A DNA stretch of 64,000 bases from Amborella trichopoda. Its lineage: Eukaryota; Streptophyta; Magnoliopsida; Amborellales; Amborellaceae. A program made the translations under genes and the position numbers. Of the stretch, positions 55,450-64,000 are shown in pieces. Location: the NCBI RefSeq assembly GCF_000471905.2, contig NW_006499905.1, positions 2,364,488 to 2,428,487 of the forward strand. Reading direction: 5' to 3'. The notes under the pieces are model-generated. The model was not told the origin of the DNA. It worked only from the letters and a program-made list of their open reading frames with translations, and did no database searches. How positions within the stretch are numbered: the first letter of the stretch is position 1; each line of letters begins with the position of its first letter.

Positions 55450-56340
55450 TTGTGCTGGAAATGTGATAGGGCATCGAGTCAAGATTCCAGCGGTCCTGGT
55501 CCCATGAGAAAATTCTTCATATCCAGAGAGAAATCTCAATTTTATGTGACCAGGGTTATCCTGGTTGTTTTAGACGGCACGTAAAGCTTTTAGGGCTTTA
55601 ACTGCCAGGGAATCCGGATGATGGGTTAATCCACTTCTGAAGGATATGAAACTTCAAGGGGAGGGATATCATGCCTTGAATATGATTCCTTGAAAGTGTC
55701 GGCTCAATCCAAAACACAAAGTTTTGGGGCATCGGTCAAGGCATATCTTAATTGACGGTGGATACGAACACTGGGTTAAGCCAACTCCGAATTATTTCCC
55801 AATTTGTATTATACTTGGACTTAGAATTAGAAGCATACAAGCCTTCATGATATATGTATCCTTAAGGATACACCTGATCATGATATCATATTGTGAGGTT
55901 TTCTTATACCCGGTCTGTCAAGTACCATATCCTTAACTAACGATGGATTAATAGAGACATATTGTATCTCATCAAAACTCCTCCAATTATCATTTGGAGA
56001 AGCATATATGGGCCATGAGAGTATATGTATCTCAGAGTTTTGTCTCAAATTGAAACGTCTTCATGATCATTTATCAGTGATCGTAAGTCCCGATGCATAT
56101 GTGTAACTGACAATGGATTAAGAAAATATATATCATATCGCATTAGATTCCTCCACATATCACATGGAGAGGCATATCGGGGCCTTAGGAGTATGTATGT
56201 GTATCCCAGAACTTGTCTCACATTGAGATGGTTTTCATATCTTTTATCATTAATAGTTAGTCATTAGTATCATATATTTATCGGTCGTAAGTCAAAACAT
56301 ATAGGGGCTGACTGACGAGTCAACACCCTGAAGGCATATT
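55450..56340. repeat. Diverged tandem repeats of about 170-210 bp
   Basis: Landmarks recur in order. AACGATGGATTAATAGAGACATAT (55938) recurs as CAATGGATTAAGAAAATATAT (56111). GGAGAAGCATATATGGGCC (55995) recurs as GGAGAGGCATATCGGGGCC (56166). GATCGTAAGTCCCGATGCATAT (56080) recurs as GGTCGTAAGTCAAAACATAT (56283). Weaker copies start near 55465 and 55725. A TATCA-rich tract follows (56365-56420). No coding role is visible. Confidence 0.5.
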
Positions 56341-56420
56341 GGGGCTTTCGTATGATGAATCCTGGTCATATCATATCTTTCATATCATATCATATCATCT
56401 TATATCATATCAGGGGGCAT

Positions 56421-57360
56421 ATCTTAGCAGGTATTATAAAGAACCTTGCTGATATCTTATACACCGTCTGTCAAGACAGTTATCCAGCGTTCATCAAAGA
56501 CTTCACTCTATAATGACATCTTCAACCTATCGAGCGTTCATAAGAACGTACTTTAGTCTCATATGGCTACTAGAAGCACATTCAACAACTCAAGCATATC
56601 TCCAAGGTCTTAAGCTTGTCAAGCTTACATATCCCATTCATTGTTAAGACATTTATCTGGTGTTTGTCAAAATGTATTTGACAATACACCCAACACCACC
56701 CATTTTGAAATCTAAGGGACAAGAGTGATTGGGACCTCCTTGTCCAAAAGGTAAACGGTCTCTATATTTTTCCTTGATGAAAACCCAAAAACTTTTATTT
56801 TTGGAAGTAATCCGTAAGATTCAAAAGTAGAGTGATAGACCACCCCACATTGGGTGGCGGTTTCCACTAAAATCTGTCTAACATATTAGTTCATTGTGAA
56901 AACTAATATTAACACGTTGAAAAATTATTTTCAATTAAAACTACATTGGAATTATCCATCAAATCAGAAGAGAATCACATTGCGATCTTTTTAAGCAGTT
57001 TTAGCCCCAACTTTGATTTATACAAGATGCAACGTTTGCTGGTAAAGTTGACTTAAGGATATAACTTAGTTTAATTAAATTGCATGTAATTTATTTGCTA
57101 ATCTACATTATTTCTGAATAAGGAAACACATGATGTATTGTTCCCAAATATAAATAAATTATAAAATGATAATTATTGTGAAGCATAAATAAAATATGAA
57201 CTAAAAAGTGTCTTTACCTTTTGAAATGTAATACATTATTACCTTTTGAATTGTCTAAACAAAAGTGAGGTGCATTAGGGAAATACTTTGACTCACACCA
57301 ACCCTTATTATTAACCTCAATACATTTTTGCCATGTTAATATTAGTAAATCCATTAATTA
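56421..57360. other. AT-rich intergenic sequence
   Basis: No gene, RNA or repeat family member is recognised in this interval. Confidence 0.45.
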
Positions 57361-58940
57361 ATAATTGATTATTAAATGATGTGAATTTTGGAGACACTTG
57401 ATGGTACTATAGAAGCACCCACACCCCCTGTGTTAAAAAACTCACCCACCCAGCCACCTGGGCAGCCAAGAGGCGTTATCGTCTTGCCCTGGGGTTCTAT
57501 GTCTTCGGACTTGGCTCCTACTGCCCGGGTGCTTGCCCTGGGCCCTTTGGGCGAGCGAAAAATGGACATGCCCGAAGGGATTTTTAGTTATTCTTCCCCT
57601 TGAAAGGGGAGAAACAGGTTATGGGGGGTATTTTGGTCCCTCAAAACCCCAGTGAGTGATTTTCCTCCCAAAAGCACATTTTTAGCTTGAATCAATTTTT
57701 TTTTTGAAAATCGATTTCCAACACGAAGTTTTCGAAATTGTGTGAAATCGGAAGGCATTCGACACAGGTCTTTTTGGAGACCAAAGAGGTGGCAAAAGAC
57801 AGAGGTTTTGGCTTCTCAAAGTAAACGAGTGAAGCCTACTTCGATTGGGTTTGAAAAGGTCAATAAATTTAAATATTTATGTTTAAGGTTTCATTTTTTT
57901 ACTTTGCTATTTTTTGTGAATATAATAAATTTATGGCTATGTTTGACTATATTTATGGCTGTGTTTGGAAAATACAATTCTATGTATGGTTATGTTTATA
58001 CTTTATAATGCAAAATCATAGATTTATAACTACTTAAAAAAAAATCATGAATTTATAAAAACCCCCAACCGCCACCCCCCCTTTTACATAATGGCTGCTA
58101 GTGTTTTAAAATGCGTGATGCGGTCCCGTGGGTGCATCACCCCGATGCGGTCAATAAATATAAAAAAAATTAAAAAAATCTCAAAAAATTGGTTAATTCG
58201 TGGAAAAAATATGGAGGTGATTTATGTGATAGTAGGTATCTAATTTATTCATTAGCTCCAATATTATCAGTTGTTGGAGACTCTAAATCACATTACAAAA
58301 GAAATTAGAAATAGAAACTGGAAACTGGAAACTTGAAACTTGAAACTAACTTTATAAAAGACATTAGAACTTAGAAGACATCATATTAACAAACTTCTTC
58401 AAAACAATGCCCGAGTTAATCTTAATCGACACCCAATCAACATTTAGAGCAAATTGACAATTTTTTTTTAGAAGGAATTTCTTTCCAGGGTTTTAATACC
58501 TCCTAAAACCCTTTTTCCCCCTTTTCAGGACCGGAAATGACAAAAATACTCATGCTCATGGGTACTATTTTCACCCACAAGCTATGCGGTGCTTATGCGC
58601 TATGTGCTTCTACGGCTACATATGCAGTTGGATGCGGTGCATATGCGGACGCATCCCACCAAAGCGCATATGCGCCTCTATGTGATGCGCTTTAGGGCGC
58701 ATAGAGCATTACATGGCCGCATTTTAAAGCAATGGTGGCCCGCCTAGCCGCCTAGGCAGTTGGGACCCCTAGCCGCTTGGGCAGCTGCCCCTATCTTTTT
58801 TAACATTGCCCACACCTATCAGTAACTTATGTACAGTTTAGCTATGTTAGAAAATTCCTAAATAAGTAATTGGTTATTAAATATGTTGAATGTTACAGGC
58901 ACTCGATTGTACCATTGGGGCACCCAACTTGTCATGTAGC
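57361..58940. repeat. Two diverged copies of a short segment around a DNA element
   Basis: The segment at about 57361-57415 (TTGATTATTAAATGATGTGA, then ACTTGATGGTACTATAGAAG, then CACCCA) recurs at about 58869-58925 (TTGGTTATTAAATATGTTGA, then ACTCGATTGTACCATTGGGG, then CACCCA). Both are followed by CC-rich sequence. Between them lie a 71-codon chance frame and a GC-richer element. Confidence 0.4.
58101..58733. mobile_element. Putative non-autonomous DNA element rich in GCGCAT words
   Basis: The left end has GTTTTAAAATGCGTGATGCGG, and the right end has GGCCGCATTTTAAAGC, its inverse in outline. The interior near 58590-58710 repeats GATGCG, GCGCAT and CATATGCG. The layout fits a terminal-inverted-repeat element, but no secure target-site duplication was found. 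Confidence 0.4.
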
Positions 58941-59233
58941 TGACTCATGCCTCTGATTTTTTGAAAACATCATCATTTACTCAAAAAATAGGTGTTACTT
59001 TACCTTTTTCTTTTATGTATTTTCAATTGTTTATCCGTTGTTTGGCTGCAAATGAAAATGAACATGCATGTTTAAAAAAATTACAGATGACCATTGTTGG
59101 ATTTTCGCAAAGTACACTGAAATCATTTAGTGAATTTGGAGTAGTTTTGTGCCATTTTCCTTATTAGCTTTTGCAATATGGAAACTCTTTGAATTCCAAA
59201 GTCAAGCCTCAAATTGATAACCACCAAAATTGA

Positions 59234-59823
59234 TGCAGGGAGAAAATAACACGGGAATAATAACAATAGAAAAAAAGTAAAGGTTGAGAGAATATACCCT
59301 CTCTCAAGGTCTACAAGGGAATCCACCCCAAAAATAATATCTCCACGAGACCAAATTTTATTGAACTCATTCACTGCTTTACAATGAAGGGAGATCTCCT
59401 TTAAATAGACCAAAAAAAAAAAGAAGATAAACAATAGCTAAGAAAAACCTCTCTATGCGGACTTTCCTATTTTATCTCTACTCCTTATTTTCTCTCTCTT
59501 AACCTATTTTCTCTGTCATCCCTATTTCTCTCTCTTAACCTCACTTACCAAAGAGATTTGCTTCTAAATAGATAGCCCATGTTTTATCCAAAGCCTCCCC
59601 CTAGAGGCAAAACGTTGCCTAATTGTTGAACAGATAAACCCCCTTTGGATTTAACCTTATCCTATTTATATTCTTATTTTTTAGAAACTAACCAACCCAA
59701 TTGATCAATTCACGCACAAAATAAACTTATGCCCAACTAAATATTCCTGCGCACCTCCTAATCCTGAAATTAAAAGATAAAGTCAAAAATTAATAATAAT
59801 AAAAAAACATTTCTTCTACATCA
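59234..59823 (-). repeat. 3' LTR of the gag-only element
   Basis: Aligns with 60904-61472 through ACAAGGGAATCCAC, CACGAGACCAAATTTTA, CTTTACAATGAAG, GCCTCCCCCTAGAGGCAAA and TTAATAATAATAA, with scattered differences and small indels. The two LTRs have clearly diverged, so the insertion is old. Confidence 0.8.
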
Positions 59824-60616
59824 TTCGCTCGGGGTTGAGAGAAGCTCAACATCGAGCTTGATTCGAAGTGAATCTCCTTCTTCATCACCATGGAGGATTG
59901 TTTCTTGAATTTCATCTTCTGGAACTTCTTCCTCTTCCTTAGCCAAGTGTACCTCCATCTTCTTTTTTGGGCATTCAAACGCACGTTGTCCTGGTTCGTT
60001 GCATCGATAACACAAACTTTGCCGTATGACACAAAACCTCCTTTTGGGTGTAAAATCGCTCATAGGTGCTCCCTTGGTATCTAGTTTCTACTCATAAAGC
60101 AAGTTGAAAAGCTTCACGTAAAATCCATGGTCGATGTAGAAAAACTTCATTCCTAATGGTAGGTTGAAGGCCATTTACATATTGAGCAATTTTTTGTCCT
60201 TCCGTCTCTTAGAGGTTACTTCGAGCAACTAATCGATAAAACTCTCTAGTATAATCTTCTACTTTTTTTTCATTCTGTAGAAGATTTTGGAGTTCTTGAA
60301 AGAAAATTTGCTCATGAAATATAATCTTTCAATTTCTTTTTCATCCTTTGCCAGTCAATGATTTTTCCTTTCGGGATTGTTAAACTTTTGCTCGCACCAG
60401 GCCGCAGCCCACCCGCGGAGCTTGGTAGCAACAAGTTTAACCTTACGTTCCTTTGGCAGTTCACTTCATTCAAAATAATTCTCAACTGCACTTAACCAAT
60501 CAATAAAACCTTCGATCTTAATACCTAAATCTCGTGGCCGCTCTATAGGATGTGGTCAACACCCTGGGTTTGTCGTGGGACTACTGATGCAAGATCTATG
60601 TGGTTGCGAACACCTT

Positions 60617-60722
60617 CTTCACGAGGAACATTGTTCTCCAACCGTTGCAACCTCTGATCCAACGGTTGCATCCCTGTTATTCACGAGGAACATTGTTCTC
60701 CAACCGCTGCAACCTCTGATTC
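60617..60722. repeat. Tandem duplication within the gag region
   Basis: TTCACGAGGAACATTGTTCT with the following CCAACCG(T/C)TGCAACCTCTGAT occurs twice, about 62 bp apart. On the Gag strand it repeats the coiled-coil-like QRLQRLENNVPRE and adds a stop, breaking the frame. Confidence 0.75.
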
Positions 60723-61477
60723 ATCTCACGTACTTCAGTTCGAACATCCTCTAGGGCTGTAGTCAAATTTTCTATAGCTTGTCCCCAAAGATCATCCATA
60801 ACAGGAGTAGGATTAGCTTGATCAGCTTTTGACGGCATTGTAAAACAAACAGGATCTATGGCTCTTACTCCTCTCTGTAGATCTAACTTGCTCTGATACC
60901 AATTGATGCAGAAAGAAAATAATACGAGAATAATAACAAGAGAACAAACGAAAAGATTGAGAGAATATACCCACTCTCAAGGTTTGCAAGGGAATCCACA
61001 CAAAAAATAATCTCTTCACGAGACCAAATTTTACTGAACTCACTTACTGCTTTACAATGAAGATAGACTTAAAAAAAAGAAGATAAACAATAACTAAAAA
61101 AACCTCTCTCTGCAAGGACTTTCTTATTTTATCTCTCCTCCCCTCCCTATTTTCTCTCTTATCGCTATTTTCTCTCTCTTAACCTCACGTACCAAAGAGA
61201 TTTGCTTCTAAATAGATAGCCCGTGTTTTATCCAAAGCCTCCCCCTAGAGGCAAAGCATTGCCTTATTGTTGAACAGACAAACCCCTAGATTTAACCTTA
61301 TCTTATTTATATTCCTATTTTTTAGAATCTAGCCAACCCAATTGATCAATATCAATTCATGCACAAAATAAACTCATGCTCACCTAATTATCCCTGTGCA
61401 CCTTCTATTCTTGAAATTAAAAGATAAACTCAAAAATTAATAATAATAATGATAAAAAAATTTCTTCTGCATAAAAT

Positions 61478-62537
61478 CCACTGAAATTCTACTAAAACAA
61501 AGTATCCCAAAATTTCGATAATTTAGAAAACTTTTGGTTTAATGTTACCAATGTCAAGCCCTAAATCGTAGTTCATTGGTATCCATGTTGAAATTTTACA
61601 TAAACAAAACATCTTGAATTTCAGTGAAATAGAAAATTTTGGCGTACTATTCCCAAAGGCGTGCTCCAAACTGAAGCTCAATTCACTGAAACTTTGTCAA
61701 CATAACAAAATTTTAATGATAAGAAATACGTGGGAAATGAAGTTGTAATCAAATGAAAGGGTTCCAATGATTGTGCTGATGAAAAGCGTTTCAGATGATT
61801 GAAAAAAAGGGCTCTAGAAAGGAATTGGGCTTGGGTTAAGACGGTAGCAGTTGGGTTTTCATAGCTCTACGTATCAAGATCCATTCCTACGTAACTTTGT
61901 CAAAAAAAAAAATGAAGAAGAAGAGAAGGGCTCTGGAATCCTTCTTATTATTCTCATAATTACACAAACTCTAATTGAAACAGTAACCACTATAATGCCC
62001 ACCTTTATGTTTGCTCTTCCCTTTCCTTGATGTTGCAACCCTTGGAGAGAGGTTCTTAGATATACAAGCAAAAGATGAGACATGACCTTAAATATACAGA
62101 AGTTTGAGACGAATGTTGCTGTCCATAAATTAATTTTGAGATATTTATTTTGAGAGAGTCACAGCTTTGACAACACCCCCGCTCCCCCCCCCCACCCAAC
62201 CAAAAAAAAAAAACATAAAAACAAAAACATCAATACACAAGTTACTTGTGTTTATATTGATCCCAGAGTCTCATGTCTGCAATTTCTCTTATTTCTTGAG
62301 TTTTTTTAATACCCTTGTGATCACGGATCAGAGGTGTTCCATTCTTTGTATTGGATGTAAACAGAACAAGTTGCTTACTAGTGCATGGAACTCTTACTGA
62401 ACCCTTGTTTTAATGAAAAGCTCTTGGTTATTATGCAATCTTGAGTGAATTTGTTTGCTGATCCATGCATTTTCTTGTCTATTTGTTTGGAGTCATAGCT
62501 CTCTCTTCAGGTTTTCCCTTAGTCTTTAGGTTATGAG
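61478..62537. other. Intergenic sequence without recognised features
   Basis: AT-rich, with poly(A) and poly(C) runs at about 62177-62213. No exon, RNA or repeat family member identified. Confidence 0.45.
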
Positions 62538-62631
62538 CTGTTTTATTTAACTAATAGCTGTTAAAAAGAGAGGAAAGTTCTATTGTATTGGGTAAAGAGT
62601 TTCTATATTACTGTCAAAGTCATTCTAGTTA

Positions 62632-63503
62632 TGTTGAAATGGTGATATCCAAAATCACCCACAGAAGGAAATCCCATATTAGTGGGATTGGGATGGATAT
62701 TGATAAGTTTCCTAAAGGAAATAGAAATCCAAAAAGGTTAGGATTTGGAGATGTATCTCTTGCTTCTTGAGATATATGTAACATCTATAGGAAGCTTAAT
62801 ATTTGATGTGGATTCCTAAACTTATATCTATGTGATGCAAGTGTAGAGAATTTGTGTACTCTATTTGGGTCACCATATGGGAAAGGTGACTTCCTCTAGA
62901 GAAAGAGAGGCAGGGGCCTCCTGTGCATGAGAGACAAGACCTCCCCTTAGAGAGAAGAGAGCTTCCCATAGAGAGAATCGCCACATATGTGCCTATTGTA
63001 GATTGAGAGGCTGGTTTCTTGTAGAGACGCGGTTCCCATAAAGATTTTGGGTGGTTTCCCTTTTTAGTGAGAGAAAGTCTCGGTTGCTTCTAAGGTTCTC
63101 CTCCTAGACAGTGGTTTAGCTGTGGAATGGAGATGATCTCTTCCTGAACAATGGTTTAGCTGTGGAATAGAGATGAGAGATCGGGAGTGGTGTCTGTCGG
63201 AAGAGCAGGTCTAAAATAGTTTACTCGACTGGGTTTTGTCTTGGATTAGAGAGGTAACTTTCTGTCGCAAAATCTGTGATATAACTTTTATTGATATAGT
63301 GGATTTCAGTTTGCTGTGCCCGTGGATGTAGCCTCTTGGGTGAACCACGCAAATCTTTGTATTCTTGTAGTGTGTGTGTTTCATGTTTTATTTCTCGTAT
63401 TATGGCTCGTGCTTTCGCCTCTTTGTTTCTAGCTGGATAAGTACACGATCTTGGTAGGATCCAACTTTTGGATTCTTGTTTCCGTATCTAAGAGATCCTA
63501 ACA
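62632..63503. mobile_element. Solo LTR, 872 bp, with 5-bp target duplication
   Basis: It begins TGTTGAAATGG and ends GATCCTAACA, giving TGTT/AACA inverted ends. AGTTA lies on both sides (62627-62631 and 63504-63508). The interior has GA/CT-rich leader-like sequence and a TGTGTGTGTTTCATG region towards the end. No primer-binding site, tract or coding sequence is attached, as expected after LTR-LTR recombination. Copia-like by look only. Confidence 0.7.
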
Positions 63504-63518
63504 AGTTAATGGGTAAAG

Positions 63519-63519
<1 letters not shown>

Positions 63520-63551
<32 letters not shown>
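63520..63551. repeat. GA microsatellite
   Basis: About 15 GA units in the left copy of the local duplication. The right copy has a longer run at 63861-63908. Confidence 0.85.
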
Positions 63552-63552
<1 letters not shown>

Positions 63553-63856
63553 TATTGTAACTTGACAAAGTGTATACTAACTTTGTGGTATACACCACGC
63601 ACTGTGGTGATTTTATACTGTTATGAACATTATACTTGTTATGAATATTAGTTTATGATATTAAAATTATGCATAATATTTTGTGCCTATATTACAGTTT
63701 ATTGATACGATGTGTTATACTTTTATTGAAACAGAGTTATATCCTTGGTTCTGAACTGTTTTATTTAACTAATAACTGTTAAGAGAGATGAATGTTCTTT
63801 TGCATTGGGTAAAGGGTTTCGATATTACTGTAAAAGCCATTCTAGTTAATGGGTAA

Positions 63857-63860
<4 letters not shown>

Positions 63861-63911
<51 letters not shown>

Positions 63912-63990
63912 AGTAGTAGTACGTAGTAGTAGTAGTAGTACGTACGTACGTAACGTACGTACGTACGACTACTACTACGTAGTGTTAGTT
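63861..63990. repeat. Compound microsatellite with a palindrome
   Basis: About 24 GA units pass into TAGTAG triplets, then ACGT tetramers, then TACGTACGTACGACTACTAC. The TAGTAG/ACGT part reads nearly the same on both strands about a centre near 63951, so it can form a hairpin with a stem of about 28 bp. Confidence 0.8.
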
Positions 63991-64000
63991 AGTTATTATT

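Larger units (their letters stand above)
59231..61472 (-). mobile_element. Gag-only LTR retrotransposon with both LTRs (non-autonomous)
   Basis: LTRs are 59231-59823 and 60904-61472, both starting TGATGCAG. The 59231 copy ends CTACATCA, and the other lacks the last CA. AAAAT flanks both sides (59226-59230 and 61473-61477), a 5-bp target-site duplication. On the minus strand, right after the upstream LTR, a primer-binding site TGGTATCAGAGC (tRNA-Met type, about 60887-60901) follows. The 1.08-kb interior encodes only a broken Gag: a MPSKADQANP start (about 60839), EVREMNQRLQRLENN, a KLRGWAAAWCEQK block (about 60391-60430) and a zinc knuckle CYRCNEPGQRAFEC (about 59964-60005). No protease, reverse transcriptase or integrase lies between the LTRs. 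It could move only with help from another element. Confidence 0.85.
62538..63900. repeat. Local direct duplication, left copy interrupted by a solo LTR
   Basis: 62538-62631 plus 63504-63551 corresponds to about 63750-63900. Both copies share CTGTTTTATTTAACTAATA, TTGGGTAAAG, TATTACTGT and CATTCTAGTTA, then ATGGGTAAAGGG and a GA run. In the left copy the solo LTR splits this at AGTTA. Confidence 0.7.

Noticed and set aside
1-64000. CRISPR arrays, bacterial operons, ribosome-binding sites, rRNA or organellar inserts
   Set aside because: Nothing of this kind is visible. Spliced genes and plant retroelements show the window is nuclear plant DNA.

Overview
The window is plant nuclear DNA. It is AT-rich and holds two intron-split genes with clean GT/AG junctions, L1-type and RTE-type non-LTR retrotransposons, LTR elements, a pararetroviral fossil, MITEs and many GA/CT microsatellites. 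The plant families of the two genes and the very long, transposon-filled introns point to a seed plant, most likely a woody angiosperm. The sequence alone does not name a species.

Two genes can be rebuilt completely by joining exons at splice sites. On the minus strand (8354-14669) lies a four-exon ENOD93 (early nodulin-93-like) gene for a 120-residue membrane protein. On the plus strand (23265-48494) lies a seven-exon TOC34 gene for the 312-residue GTPase receptor of the chloroplast outer-envelope import translocon, with a probable non-coding first exon near 18.1-18.2 kb. The two genes are divergent, about 3.4 kb apart. A third gene may start at 51566, with a GA-rich leader and a signal-peptide exon, but I could not follow it further.

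The most striking region is TOC34 intron 4 (26783-47723, 20.9 kb), a set of nested insertions. In order it holds a 5'-truncated L1-type LINE (28.2-31.8 kb) and a second LINE split in two (32.8-33.5 and 44.05-44.64 kb). The split is caused by a 10.5-kb inverted-repeat element (33506-44039). That element itself carries a 4.83-kb foldback element with PIF/Harbinger-like ends (36771-41602), two RTE-derived pieces and a third LINE scrap. After it come a MULE-type MITE, an endogenous caulimovirid fragment and a truncated RTE retrotransposon. Despite this load every TOC34 exon is intact and in phase, so the gene is probably functional.

The flanks are repeat country. 0-8.3 kb and 15.5-18 kb hold eight of nine copies of one MITE family whose 9-bp flanking duplications I could read directly. 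48.5-51 kb holds a second small inverted-repeat family. 54-56.7 kb holds diverged tandem repeats. 59.2-61.5 kb is a gag-only LTR element with both LTRs and a primer-binding site. 62.6-63.5 kb is a solo LTR inside one copy of a local duplication whose other copy preserves the empty site. The window ends in a compound GA/TAG/ACGT microsatellite with a strong palindrome.
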